A stretch of DNA of 64,000 bases from Umbelopsis ramanniana AG (lineage: Eukaryota; Mucoromycota; Umbelopsidomycetes; Umbelopsidales; Umbelopsidaceae). Both the position numbers and the translations under genes were made by a program. The DNA lies in the NCBI RefSeq assembly GCF_025399195.1, contig NW_026252098.1:1-64000 (forward strand), given 5' to 3'. Shown piece by piece: positions 1 to 11,265 of this stretch (the stretch's first letter is position 1; each line of letters starts with the position of its first letter). Below the pieces are notes generated by a model that saw nothing but the letters and a program-made list of their open reading frames with translations, had not been told where the DNA came from and did no database searches.

Positions 1-126
1 GGCCATTTTGATTTAGCTTCAATTGAACAAAGGTAAGACGTATATGAAGGGGTTGAATAGTTAAAATTTTTTATCGGCTGGCTTGTCGTAAACAAAAAAA
101 AAAAAAAAAAATATAGCCAAAAAGGA

Positions 127-167
<41 letters not shown>

Positions 168-641
168 GAAAAAAATCAAAATATAGACGAAAAAGATCGA
201 AAAGTAAAAAAATAAAAAAGTAAAAAAAAAAAAACTTACACATGTATCGCGTATTCTATATCGTTATTTTGGTCACTCGATTATTGTTACTTGTGAGTTT
301 CTTGAAAAAAAAATTTATCTACTTCATTACAGTGGATTTTCGTATATGCGTTTGTTCTGAGTGTGTTTCCTTGTCACAATACTAGCTCCGTGACGTCATA
401 CCATGCTCGTGAAAATGCTGAAAGTCCTTTCTACCAACATGTCAAATAGATAGTGGCCCGAAGGCCCGAAGGCTTCTATTTCCGTAACTCCTGCTACGAC
501 TTTCTTTATGTTGACTATTAAACAGGCTAGTACAAACAAAACTGTTATAACAGCTGATTCTATTGTTCTGGTGAATGTTCTAATTTTTAAGCAGATGCTT
601 GATAATCAGTGGTGATGATGTGACATTTTAATATACATAGC
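1..641. other. Intergenic, with a long A-rich tract and a CRE-type palindrome
   Basis: No gene was recognised. Positions 94-234 are almost pure adenine, broken by short GAC, CGA and TATAG interruptions. The tract could be a nucleosome-excluding dA:dT element or the tail of an old retroposed sequence; nothing flanking it decides which. TGACGTCA lies at 391-398. A short tandem CCCGAAGG repeat lies near 455-472. The 3' end of the uS8m gene follows at 642. Confidence 0.5.
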
Positions 642-1103
642 TTATGAAGCTCTGGCGATAATTTCGCCTCCAACGTTTTGCTTCAATGCTTCCTCCAACT
701 CCAAAACTCCTCGGTTGGTATTCAGAATGGCAATTTCTCCTGGTGCCAAAGGCTTGATAAATTTGGCTCGTCGACCTGCAGCGAGATCCTTCATCTGATT
801 GACAGTGAATGTAACCTTCTTTGATGGCTTGCTAACAACGGAAAGACTGTTGAGTGCTGGTCTGTTATCTTTGTATTTGAGGGTAAGCCAGAGCCTTCGG
901 GTAGCAATGTTGTCTGTTGTGGTCGGAGTGTAGGTAGCATCAGGAGCCATGTGGTTACCGCGAGCGACGGCCGAGACGAAACCCTCTCGATAGAGGATAT
1001 TACAAACGGCCAAGTTCATCTTTGTGTCAGGAACAGCGATAGATTGAAGGCGAGCTCGAAAGCCGTTCTGAACTCTAGCACACAAGTCGTAAATGCGTGG
1101 CAT
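642..1103 (-). CDS. mrps8: Mitochondrial small-subunit ribosomal protein uS8m
   Basis: A 153-residue protein in one exon. It aligns along its length with bacterial S8: an N-terminal D-x-x-x-R-x-QNG segment, the REGFVSAV stretch (S8: EEGFI), LTLKYKD, and the C-terminal end VGGEIIARAS (bacterial GLGGEIICYVA). In the family S8 binds the central domain of small-subunit rRNA early in assembly; here that would be the mitochondrial ribosome. The basic, divergent sequence and an internal insertion relative to bacterial S8 (around residues 45-65) fit the mitochondrial form. No cleavable presequence stands out. The gene is divergent from SmB across a 235 bp promoter holding a TGACGTCA palindrome. Confidence 0.85.
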   Translation of the reverse strand: MPRIYDLCARVQNGFRARLQSIAVPDTKMNLAVCNILYREGFVSAVARGNHMAPDATYTPTTTDNIATRRLWLTLKYKDNRPALNSLSVVSKPSKKVTFTVNQMKDLAAGRRAKFIKPLAPGEIAILNTNRGVLELEEALKQNVGGEIIARAS

Positions 1104-1338
1104 GGCGATTAAGAGTTATGGCACTATGATTATTTTTTTCTTGGGACTATCAAAAATTTCGAGAAACTTACAACAAAATCTCAAAGGAAAACGTGACGTC
1201 ACAGTGGCTTGTTGTTGCTCGTGGGCAGCAGTAGGAAAAACGGTGGTGGGTGAACGAAAACCAAAGCTCCTTCCTATCCTCTTTATCAACGTCACACTTG
1301 TTTTTGGATAAGGCTTGAGGCGGTCTAATTAATCCAAG
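1104..1338. promoter_or_regulatory. Bidirectional promoter between uS8m and SmB
   Basis: This 235 bp gap separates the uS8m start codon (reverse strand) from the SmB start codon (forward strand). It contains a perfect CRE/ATF-type palindrome TGACGTCA at 1194-1201, about 90 bp from the uS8m start and 138 bp from the SmB start. The position in a short shared promoter suggests bZIP control of both genes, which is inference only. Confidence 0.5.
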
Positions 1339-2587
1339 ATGGTAAGCATGATTCTACCTTTAACCTTTTTCTTGTCAAGTGCCTTTGTGTTGGTTTTGTT
1401 CTGGAGATCAATCAATCGTAAAACGCGTGTTCAAAAAGTTCAACATCGCCCATCACCAAGCAGATCGATGCTTTCGCGATGATCGAATGACGTTCGGGAA
1501 CACGTTCGAAATGACTGATTTATGTTTCCACTATAACCTTCTCGACGGCACTTGAGTAAAGCAAACATCTGGCATTCAAATCACGCATTTCATCTTGAAT
1601 GCCAAAAAGCACTACCTTTTTCTAATACTGCGGTTGCCTTTTTTTAGACGTCCAAAAACTCCAAAATGATGAATATTATAAACTACCGCCTTCGAATCAC
1701 GCTTGCGGATTCCCGAGTACTTACCGGACAGATGCTTGCGTTTGATAAACACATGAACCTTGTTCTTGCTGATTGCGAAGAGTTCCGCAAGGTCAAGTCC
1801 AAAGGAAAGGTTCCCGAAGGTCAGCCTGAGCAAGAAGAGAAGAGAATGCTTGGTCTTGTTATTCTTAGAGGCGAAACCATCGTCAGCATGAGCATCGATG
1901 GACCACCACCGCCGTCTACTGAAGACAAGTCATCGCGTGCTTCACAATTGATGACTGGTCCTGGTGTGGGCAGAGTAAGTGATATAACCATCCCATACAT
2001 AATCATTAGACGCACTGTAATTAACAACAATTTCTTGTAGCCTGCTGGTAGAGGAATGCCTCCTATGCCCCCAATGGGTGCAGGATTGGGTGGCCCAGTC
2101 CGTGGAGTCGGTGGCCCTGCTCCTGGTGTAAGTTAACATACAAATGGGTTCAAACGGATATTATAGACTTGATGAGCATGCAACTGATTATTATTTTTGC
2201 TTTATTTCCATTTTTCTAGATGATGCAACCTAGACCTGGCATTCAGGCACCTCCAGTTGCTTACGGCCGTCCACCCATGCCCGGTGGTATGGTAAGGATC
2301 AACCATTCATATCATTCTTAACCAGCTCATATGTTTCGATTCTCATTGTTTTTTTATCTGTTGCTTAGGCTCCTCCCGGCTTTAGACCTCCTCCCGGTAT
2401 GCCACCAGGTGCTCCCCCGCCAGGTTTTAGACCTCCTCCAGGTCCTCCTATGGGTTTCCGACCTCCTCCAGGCGGACCTGGTGGTCCTCCACCTGGTTTC
2501 CGTCCTGGTATGCCCCCACAAGGATTCCCACCGGCTGGACGTGGTGGTCCTCCACCAGGAATGTTCAACAGACCGCCACCCCAATAA
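1339..2587 (+). CDS. smb1: Small nuclear ribonucleoprotein SmB/B'
   Basis: Core Sm protein of spliceosomal snRNPs; with six other Sm proteins it forms the ring on U-snRNA Sm sites. Exons: 1339-1341, 1648-1974, 2041-2127, 2220-2291, 2369-2587; 235 residues. The first coding exon is the ATG alone, followed by a GTAAGC donor. It is needed to restore the usual SmB N terminus, reading M-TSKNSK-MMN, instead of starting inside the Sm fold. The Sm1 motif spans roughly residues 10-45 (YRLRITLADSRVLTGQMLAF, then the KHMNLVLADCEEFR stretch). Sm2 is MLGLVILRGETIVSM. The tail is rich in PPPGFRP and PPGMP repeats as in metazoan SmB. The four introns are all phase 0. The first is 306 nt, much longer than the others, and holds a perfect hairpin. 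Confidence 0.93.
1571..1603 (+). other. Perfect 9-bp hairpin in the SmB initiator intron
   Basis: GGCATTCAA at 1571-1579 and its exact reverse complement TTGAATGCC at 1595-1603 flank a 15-nt loop, ending 44 nt upstream of the 3' splice site at 1647. It lies where branch-point recognition occurs, so it could shorten the effective distance to the acceptor or act as a regulatory element. I could not fit an intronic snoRNA with good box C/D or H/ACA elements around it. Confidence 0.6.
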
Positions 2588-2973
2588 TCTCAAAATGACA
2601 TTATACAGCCCCTTTCTACACGACTTTTTTTCCGAAATCTTCAGCCTGACTTAAAGAGTTAAAAAAAACAAAACAATCCACAAAAACTTCAATGAAAAAG
2701 ATGTACATAACCGTTGATTGGCTAATAGAGCAATGCTCCCAGTTACCTTTTTCTTGTGTTTTCAATATCTGTATGACAAGTGTGCATTTTATGGAATGGG
2801 TTATAAACGTGAACTGGGTTAGCTGATGAAGCAGTTTGAACCACAGCGATAGTCATGCACAGTAGTTCGTAATCTAGAAAGTTTTAAATATGCATTGACT
2901 GATGTCTTTATTATTATTGATACACAGGCAAGAACTATGATCAAACGTATAAGGCAAGGAAGGCGTGACGAAG
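2588..2973. other. Convergent 3' region between SmB and the elongin-B-like gene
   Basis: A gap of 386 bp carrying the 3' UTRs of both genes. It is AT-rich. No further coding exon or RNA gene was recognised. Confidence 0.6.
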
Positions 2974-3523
2974 TTATGCCTTACTCTTTCCTTTTTCTTT
3001 TCGTGACAAGCTTTGATCCTCCACATCATCCTCATCGTCTCCACCATCATCAAGCTCTTCTGGTTGAGATACTTGTATGTCTTCCCATTTACCTTCAAAA
3101 CACCTAGTAGTTAGCTTCACTGATAGTTTCCATGGCGTTGTCTAAGCTGTATTCACGGTGCATGTATCTCTCACCTTGATCTTGATCGTAATATGTAAGA
3201 TAGACTAGCATATCGTTTTCAAGGCCAGCCTTTTCAACCTGTAATGCATCCTCTAAAAGGGTATATCCTCCTTGTGGTTTTTGGATGTAAAGTCTAACTT
3301 CTTCTGCTAGTTTGTCGCCATTCAGAATTGTGTTGCACAGTACGTCCTTTACGCGAGCTACAGTATCTTTGGCAGACACACAGATAAAGTATGTGGATGT
3401 AAGTCGTTTAACACGTATATAATTCGGTACTTTGGCTGCCTAAATGGAAGAGAATAAGCATTCAGCAATCAAGGTGTTCATTTCTTCCTACATTAGCTGA
3501 ATCTCATACATGTTACGTACCAT
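2974..3523 (-). CDS. Elongin-B-like ubiquitin-fold protein
   Basis: Exons on the reverse strand: 3523-3521 (ATG only), 3439-3175, 3092-2974; 128 residues. The start rests on an ATG directly followed by GTACGT, with the reading frame resuming at AAKVPNYIRVKR. The last intron has donor GTGAGA, branch site CTAAC and acceptor GAAG. Reading through it would give a shorter protein stopping at 3104, but the spliced frame continues into a clean acidic tail (WEDIQVSQPEELDDGG) that fits better. The fold is a ubiquitin-like beta-grasp resembling elongin B: YIRVKR, TYFICVSAKDTVARVK, VRLYI, and LENDMLVYLTY. Elongin B pairs with elongin C in cullin E3 ligases and transcription elongation. Family assignment is by pattern and is tentative; a different small UBL protein is possible. 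Confidence 0.55.
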
Positions 3524-3672
3524 TATTCTAATCAATGAGAGCTTGCTGTTAAGGACGCTGATGGATTTTCCGGCGTTAGAAAGACTGCTTTTTATTTTGG
3601 CTGTATTGATACCAGTTCGTCAAAAAAATAATCGACAATTTTGTTCCTAAGCTACAGCCAGCTGGACTTGCA
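3524..3672. promoter_or_regulatory. 149 bp bidirectional promoter
   Basis: The start codons of the elongin-B-like gene (reverse) and TMEM242 (forward) are only 149 bp apart, so both promoters must lie here. No TATA box or named site is clear. Confidence 0.45.
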
Positions 3673-4406
3673 ATGTCAACGAATACAAAGAAAGCTTCTG
3701 AACCACCAATACAGCCCAAAACACTACTAGCAGGAGCTGCTTCTGCCTTTGTTCTTGGTTTAGCGGGATCCATATGGCAAGCTAATCGCAAACATGCTAG
3801 AGAAATGAAAGCTGAGGCAGCAGCCACATCCGGCCATGTAGCCGCTGAAGTTCCAGTACCAGCAACCACAGCAGCAACCACAGCAAAACCCACACCCGTA
3901 GGTGCACAATTGCACATACCGCCTCCTCAACCTGTTATGACCCCAGCCGAGTATGCCAAATCTAGAGCTGATGCTCGACACTTCGCCTTGCGATCATTTG
4001 GGTATGGAACATTGGCCGCTTTTGGAGGTATGGGCGTACTTACTCTCTTGACCGCCTGGTGGATGGATGTATCAAGTGTAAGTGAATTTTGTGAAATGAA
4101 TAATCTGTACTGAAAATGAACCCCTCGAAATCTCTTATTCATATTTGGTATTAATAGATTGAGGAGCTGTCACAAAAGCTGCAAGATACCATTCCGCGAC
4201 GTACGGCAGCATTACGAGCTAAGATTTTGCGCGAAGAAACGATCGAGGACGAACTTTCCATGCTGCCTAATATCGATCGAGCCCAATCGGAAGAAGATAT
4301 CAGTGCTGAGCAATGGTGGCAGGACTTGAAGAAGGAATGGCGACAGGACGTCGAAGCAAGGCGAGAATGGCACTCCTTGAGAGATGCACATGACAAAAAA
4401 CGGTAG
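3673..4406 (+). CDS. TMEM242-family mitochondrial membrane protein
   Basis: Exons 3673-4077 and 4158-4406 give 217 residues. Two hydrophobic segments are visible: about residues 17-36 (LLAGAASAFVLGLAGSIW) and about 113-132 (GYGTLAAFGGMGVLTLLTAW). The block RADARHFALRSFGYGTLAAF is the conserved TMEM242 (DUF1358) signature as I know it. In animals TMEM242 is an inner-membrane assembly factor for the ATP synthase c-ring and also touches complex I assembly. The Ala/Pro/Thr-rich linker between the helices (about residues 50-80) and the charged C-terminal helix (REEWHS-like, ending DKKR) are extra to the core. The function in fungi is inferred from the family. Confidence 0.75.
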
Positions 4407-4789
4407 TAGTATGTAGTCTCGTGGCCCTCTATTCCATGCAACCCGATACCTTGTCATAGTATGATAGAATAATGTAAACAAAACATACCTAGAAACCACC
4501 TTGTACATCATGTATAGAAGTACGAACTAAAAAGCAAATACTATTTCTGCTCATTTTATTTGTTTGCTCTACCTGACAGAACAATGTCTGTAGTAGACAT
4601 TCACGGTGATAGATGATAACGATGAAATGAACAGGAGAAAAAATTCAAATGGTTTGCTGAAGAAAACGAAATATTGAATGGAGCAAAATAGGAAATGGAA
4701 AGAAGAGAAAAAAAATGTATATGTGTATAATACAGCGTTATGAGGACGAGACGGAGCCAGTTGAACTGCATTGATTGAAAAAGAAGAAG

Positions 4790-5137
4790 TCATGTGCAAA
4801 GCTTCACGGTAACAGCGTTGGATGACTGAATCTCCGTATGCACAGCTGCAACATTCTGCTTGTCTGCCTTTATAGTATTAATGGATTGCTGCATCTGGCT
4901 CTTGAATATCAGTAGCTCGTACATATCCATATACGACATTTTTTCTACTTGGATGGCTGACCTATCTAAAGAAGTCCACGCAAAAAAAGAAGAAGGTTGT
5001 TAGATTTAGGTATCTCGCATGAAGGAATCTGTTCCTGAAAACGTGCGATTGTCGATCGACTCCGTACCGTATTCTTCATTGCTGAAGGTGACAATGACAT
5101 GAGTGTCAGTAGAGAAGTTCACTTGTTTTGCAGGCAT
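4790..5137 (-). CDS. Small PP1-docking protein (RVxF plus EYDRS)
   Basis: Exons on the reverse strand 5137-5068 and 4965-4790; 81 residues. The intron has donor GTACGG and acceptor TTTAG and joins Y-D in phase 1. The N terminus carries KQVNF (residues 4-8), a match to the RVxF motif used by regulatory subunits to dock on protein phosphatase 1. It is followed by VTFSNEEYDRS at residues 16-26. This arrangement, RVxF followed by a TFSxEEYDR block, resembles the C-terminal PP1-binding module of fungal Bni4-like proteins, as recalled rather than searched. Residues 33-65 (MYELLIFKSQMQQSINTIK) look helical. No catalytic domain is present. It is probably a free-standing PP1 modulator. The gene lies head-to-tail upstream of nothing else and 520 bp from KRE6/SKN1. 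Confidence 0.6.
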
Positions 5138-5656
5138 GGATTAGCTTTATGTAGTTAAGGAGAGTTGAAAGAGACAGAAGGAAGTGTGAGAGCCCATAAA
5201 TTGCGAGATAAGGGAAGAAGGCTTGAATCAATTGAATCTCTTAATAAAATAAACAAGTCATTTGATATTTTATGGAATTGAGATGCAAGGTGCTGGTGCG
5301 TAAAAAAAGAAAAAGGGCAGCAGCAGGAGAGAAAATAAAAGCAAAAAGTGGGCTGCGTGGGGCGTATCCCTCAGTGCGATTGCGTGCACTTTCGGTTGGC
5401 ACTGCCACAATAACACGAAATTTTTCAGCCCTGCGTCATAATACCAGACAAGAACGCAATTGAAATCTTTGATGCTCCTCGTTGTCATGAAGATAACTGA
5501 ACGTGTTTTATCTGCTATATCTTGATAATCGATCAATGATGCTTTTTATTGATACAAACCGTCATGGAATGAATAGGACAAAAGGATACAAGGGAGATCT
5601 TACAGGATAGGGGGAGGGCAACATTCAATTGGGGTACGTAACATGCAGAAACAAGG
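5138..5656. other. Intergenic, no recognised feature
   Basis: 519 bp between the start of the PP1-docking gene and the stop of KRE6/SKN1. It must hold the promoter of the former and the 3' UTR of the latter. Short frames on both strands have no ATG context or composition suggesting a gene. Confidence 0.5.
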
Positions 5657-7754
5657 CTAACACGAGCTATTTAGACTGTAAGTCGGGAATGAATACCCTG
5701 CTTGCTCCCATGTCGTCAAGTTGGGATTCATATACGCATTGTAATGGCTAATAAACAGATCACGTCTATGTCAATACCAACACTGATTCCCTTATTTCTT
5801 TGGATAATTATTTTTTTTTTGGCATCCTTATACTTACTTTTTAATATATTCTGCCGTTGGATAGTCCTCCGGATCACAGTCCACGCTGATCCTATCAGGG
5901 CTCTGATATAAACGTATATAATCCACGTACATATAAGATGGGAATATGAGAGAGCTGAGGTCGACTGGCCCAAAGGCCGTTGACATACCGAAATTTAGGA
6001 TAATCGACTATATGTTCCAAACAAGTTCAACAGAACAATATTAGTGTTTGTTCAGTCAAGCACGGCCCAACCAGATACAAACAATCTACATGCCAAATAA
6101 TAAACACAACAAAAGGGGCTTACCATCGGTTCCACACTGATGAGACGTTGCCACACTTGAGACTTATTGTTTGGTCCGACCGCTTCATCATACATGCGCC
6201 AGGTTTCCTGTCCATTTACAAGCCAACGAACATAAGCTTGCTTTCCAGCCGTGTTGCTTGGAACGTACTCAAATGCGTACGTTTGATAGGCTTGTCCATC
6301 ATACATTGACGTATCGACTTGCGTCAAACATGAAACCGCTTGTTGGTATTCGTTACCCTGGAATGTGTTAGGGATTGTTTTTCCATTGTTTCCAATGGTT
6401 TTGCTCTTCTTGTTGGATATCGTAATCTCTGATCTATTCGCCAGCCAATGGTAGTCAAAAGGTGCGAATTGTGCAGATTGTGAGACGGAACCACTCGTAC
6501 CATGACCGAATTTATCATCGGCACCGGCAGCTTCGAGTATATCCATTTCAGGTGCCCCTCGACCTTTTCCTGGGTATGGATTATCAATGCTAGGACTCCC
6601 ACACATGCATCGATTTATTCGCTGTCCTGGAATAAAACTCTTGGTCGTAAATGACTGATTAGGTGTTACCCCGGTGTCACAACTGTCATAAGAGTATGGC
6701 CAAACTCCATCGGTTGATGCGCCATGACCTGCCCTGGCCAAGTTTCCGAGAGTCCATACGCCTGGCCAGAATCCGGAGACATCAGGTGGACCAGGCAAAG
6801 AGACGTTCACTGAGGATAATGGTCAGTGGTTAGTTACTTCCTACATATATATAGATCAACTTTAAGTTTTACATTTTTAAAAAAACAATTACCTTCTAAT
6901 AAACCTCCAGTGAAACAGATTTTATTCCAAGACTGCAACATTCCACTGCGATAGTTGAGATTATGAGTTGGCATGTTTGCCATCGTGATCTTCAACGATC
7001 CGCCTTCAGTTGTAACCATATCAGGTGAGTACCATTCCAAATCTTCAGTCAACCAATAATGCAGGTCGACAGCTTCCCAAAAGGGATCATCGCCAGGGTA
7101 AAAAGTGCGACCATCGTTGTTGAACTCATCTGAAAATACCAATTTCCATTCTTCACCGTAGTAAGAAGTTCTTGTTCGTTCTTGTGCTGGTGTATCCGGA
7201 TCGATGATGCTTCTTCCGCCTGGAGTGGTAGGGATGGTGGTTGTAGGAGGCGAGGTTGAGTTGTAGCCATTATTTTTTTCTTGGGCTGCTCTCCTGTCGT
7301 TTGCTTCTTTCGATATTGCCAGCGCTAGTGGCAGTATGAGGAAGACACCAAGTAAACTCAAGAGTAGAAACAATAAGGAAAGGGTATTCCCCCAACCACG
7401 AATGTTTGGCTTCATCCAATCAGATGGGTATGAGGTGTCAAAATCAGGGTCATCGAGGTCTTGCAGAAGATCGATGGAATAAGGTGACTCGTCCTTTTCG
7501 TTGTCAAAGACGGGCTGACTTATGGTCGAAAGCCGGTTGTTCACCCAACGATTAGACACTGATGAAAGAGACAGCCTTGGTGTAGCATGATAAGTGAACG
7601 GAGAGTAATAAGTAGTAGAGTGGTACAGTGACCGGTGTGATTGATGGCGGGCTGCCGGAGGTGATTGGTAACTCTCATCAACAATACTACCGTATGAAGG
7701 CAGTTTCGTAAACGGGATGGCCATGCCCTTCGAGCTTTTCCAACGAAAGGCCAT
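5657..7754 (-). CDS. KRE6/SKN1-family beta-1,6-glucan synthesis protein
   Basis: Exons on the reverse strand: 7754-6893, 6809-6124, 6007-5838, 5747-5657; 602 residues. It is a type II membrane protein: a Ser/Tyr-rich cytosolic tail of about 120 residues, one membrane anchor near residues 122-148 (NTLSLLFLLLSLLGVFLILP), then a lumenal GH16-like domain. The active-site pattern ExDxxE is intact at residues 375-380 (PEMDILEAAG). Family hallmarks follow: SGFWPGVWT, GVWPYSYDSCD, and the C-terminal YNAYMNPNLTTWEQAGY. KRE6/SKN1 proteins act in the ER/Golgi in building beta-1,6-glucan of the cell wall. The last two exons are short and restore the Cys-containing C terminus typical of the family. Start chosen as the first ATG; a second at residue 11 is possible. 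Confidence 0.92.
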
Positions 7755-9344
7755 GACTTTCCCAAAGCAATTTGCAAGATGTTAACCACTATGAGAGTTT
7801 GAAGATTTGATTTAAAAAAAGAAACACCATGAATATAAAAGAATGGTATCTTAAACCGCATAATATCCCATTACACTTGTGAAAGATCATGCGGTCATAT
7901 TGTCAGGTTTCAAAAAACAAGTAAACTTTTGATTTTATCAAAGAAAGTCAATGCTCAATGCCACGCTACCGTGGTAAAACGTTGTTTACAAAAAAAAGCT
8001 TTGGGAGAAACACATAACATACTCTATATATTTAATGAAGCGTTAATTACAGCCATAACAGTGAAATTTCTTTCCGGTCACAACGACTTGCAATATTGGT
8101 AGTAAAAGGAAACGAGAAGCGAAGGATATCCTCCGACACACCAAGTGGGATTACATAAAGGGTCACGATGTTAAACTGAAATTTTTGCCAAGCTCGACGG
8201 CGATAACTGTGAAGAGCACCACACTACAGCATGATGAGGAGATCTCACTTTATAAATTATACCAATAAATGGGGGGCAATTTTTTTTTATTGTATCAAAG
8301 GATATGTTGGAATCGGACATTGACCTGCCAATCTACAGTCAAGGCTGGCAAGCTCAAAGATGGATTCCTTCTTTGTTCTTGAGCAGTTAATAGTCATCAT
8401 ACCCTGAAATTGTCGGTATCATGAGATAGGACACCACTCGTATCTAAAAGTATCGGCAACACCGTAATTTAGCCAGAGGCTATCAAACAAGGCCAATAAA
8501 CATCCTGCATAAAAAAATACGCAACTGTTAGCATTTGTAACTGGTCTCTGTTGTAAGTGTGACTGGAAAGACAATGATATATTCGAGAGCAGGAGTGAGT
8601 TGACCAGCAGGAAAATAGCTGCTATCAACATAAAGAAGCTTCTAATTGCTATTGGATGGCATGGAATGAAACCACATACTAAGCAGACGTGATCTCAATA
8701 AAAGACATCCGTTCCGTATATGAAGGTGTTAACTAGTTACACATACCTTTTACGTGTATAATTTTGTTAAAGGACGAAAAGATGAAAGATCAACTAAGGG
8801 GGAACGACGTTAAAAATTTTTATAGCTTTTGACTGACATCATGGAAACGCCTGGAAAAATACTGCCTGCTTGGACGACCCCGCTTTAATTGCCTGTGGTT
8901 CAATGCTTTGCGAACATTTGTGGTACGATTACCGACAAGGTGAGAGTACGAGTATAGATAATACTACGTCTTGTTCACATGCTCAGAGAGGATCACAGAT
9001 ATCAATCCTTTTCCATGAAGATGCTTTGACTCTCATTGGAGTAAATAATATTCACATAATATCCATCATGTTCGTATGCGATGGCATAAATGCGTTTTTA
9101 TTCATTATTTTAAATGATCATGCTATGGAATTTCGTTATCGGGCAAGATTACCTGGGTCACGCTGGTTGTGTATGCAGCAACTTTTAAAACTGCCAGCTT
9201 TTAACATTTTTCATTTTTTGGTCGAAGACAGGGAAAATACAGGAAAAAAAAAAAGTCACGTGTAGAGAGAAATCTGCTGCCGGCCAGTGCAAGCAAAAAT
9301 GGCCAAGCGGCTGCCAAACGTGAAGCTCCCTCTTTCAACTCGTT
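7755..9344. other. 1.6 kb intergenic region upstream of KRE6/SKN1 and RPS15
   Basis: No gene could be supported. A reverse-strand frame at 8419-8631 starts with ATG and encodes 70 residues with a hydrophobic N terminus (MLIAAIFLLVNSLLL), but it has no recognised homologue or splice partner. The right end is the RPS15 promoter, with CACGTG at 9257-9262, a pyrimidine-rich CTCCCTCTTTC stretch near 9326-9336 that could be the start-site initiator, and a possible upstream ORF at 9299. Confidence 0.45.
9257..9262. promoter_or_regulatory. E-box CACGTG upstream of RPS15
   Basis: A TCACGTG site, as used by Cbf1/USF-type bHLH factors, lies 83 bp upstream of the RPS15 start codon next to an A-run. The function is inferred from position. 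Confidence 0.4.
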
Positions 9345-10262
<918 letters not shown>

Positions 10263-10655
10263 ACGACTGGTGTATTTTATGTACTCGGACCACATTTGTC
10301 TTTATTCATGCTTGGGATATCGTGAATGAAATAAAAAAAAATACAATCATAGTCAGCTATATGTTTGGGAGTTTTTTGTTTCAACTTAAGATTGTATAAG
10401 AATGAACTACGGTGCGTGTTGATGTTAAGAAACATAGCCTGACAGAGCACTGTCATTTTGTGCCAAGTCAAGGTGATATATCCGTCATTGGGATTTGTTC
10501 GGCTGTATAGAGCGTCTATAGCATTCTCAAACTGTTCATACACAAGTCCATTTGCACAATCAATCGTATTTGGAAAAGGGAGACCCTTTGTAGACAAAGG
10601 GGAGCTTTTTAATTTTTATTTCATCAAAAAGGTTAATGTAGACACATTATGGAGC

Positions 10656-11068
10656 TTAGTCGAAGAGACCGAAGCCCATGTCATCATCAGACTCCTCCTT
10701 CTCCTCTTCCTTGTTCTCCTCGACAGCCTCTTCGGCGGAACCAGCGGCAGCACCACCAGCAGCGGCAGCACCACCAGAGACAGCACCACCAGAGGGAACG
10801 GAGGCAAGCTTGGCTCTACCTTCCTCAATCAACTGTAATTTGGAGGAAAAAAATTAATGTTAGTGGCGGAAATGGTCAATGTGATTTTGAGCATGTCCAA
10901 GTTCTTTACCTCGTTGACGTTCTTGCCTTGAACAGCAGAGAGGAGGGAAGCGACACGCTCATCTTCAGCCTCGACACCAACGGAGGCGAGGACAGCCTTG
11001 ATGTCTTCGCTAGAGGGAGCGGCATTGCCACCGGCAGTCAACAAAAGGTAAGCAGCGAGGTATTTCAT
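10656..11068 (-). CDS. rpp2: 60S acidic ribosomal stalk protein P2
   Basis: Exons on the reverse strand 11068-10910 and 10832-10656; 111 residues. The N-terminal domain [15 protein letters not shown], followed by the [17 protein letters not shown] segment, is typical of P2 rather than P1. It is followed by an Ala/Gly hinge and the charged tail ending in [12 protein letters not shown], the conserved motif that binds translation GTPases. P1/P2 dimers attach to P0 to form the stalk. The single intron sits after residue 53. The upstream region holds a TCCA-rich stretch and a cluster of four CCAAT boxes. Confidence 0.96.
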
Positions 11069-11095
11069 TTTAGATTATTCTGTTCAATCGAAAAA

Positions 11096-11142
11096 TCCAT
11101 CCATTAGTCAAATCTATTCATCCATCCATTCATCCATCCATC
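11096..11142. repeat. Imperfect TCCA/TTCA repeat upstream of rpp2
   Basis: Runs of TCCATCCAT and TTCATCCATCCA cover 11096-11142, 28 to 75 nt upstream of the rpp2 start codon. This is probably 5' UTR or core promoter, and in the mRNA sense it would be rich in GGATGGAT. Confidence 0.5.
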
Positions 11143-11265
11143 TTTCATTTGGTTAATGGAAGTTATCTTACCCTGGACACAGATCAGTTTAAGCAAAGAC
11201 TGCAGAAGTGTGTTGCTGGATGTAGAGGGGAGGAGCTATAGCGGGCAATGGTGAAGTTGGTTGAT

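Noticed and set aside
3104-3172. Read-through end of the elongin-B-like protein with stop at 3104
   Set aside because: The segment has a GTGAGA donor, a CTAAC branch site and a GAAG acceptor, and splicing restores a long acidic open tail to 2974. The read-through end may still be an intron-retention isoform.
8419-8631. Reverse 70-codon frame with hydrophobic start
   Set aside because: Too short, no recognised family and no second exon; mentioned in the intergenic entry only.
8870-9265. Forward 131-codon frame
   Set aside because: It does not begin with ATG in context, has no family resemblance, and lies in the RPS15 upstream region.
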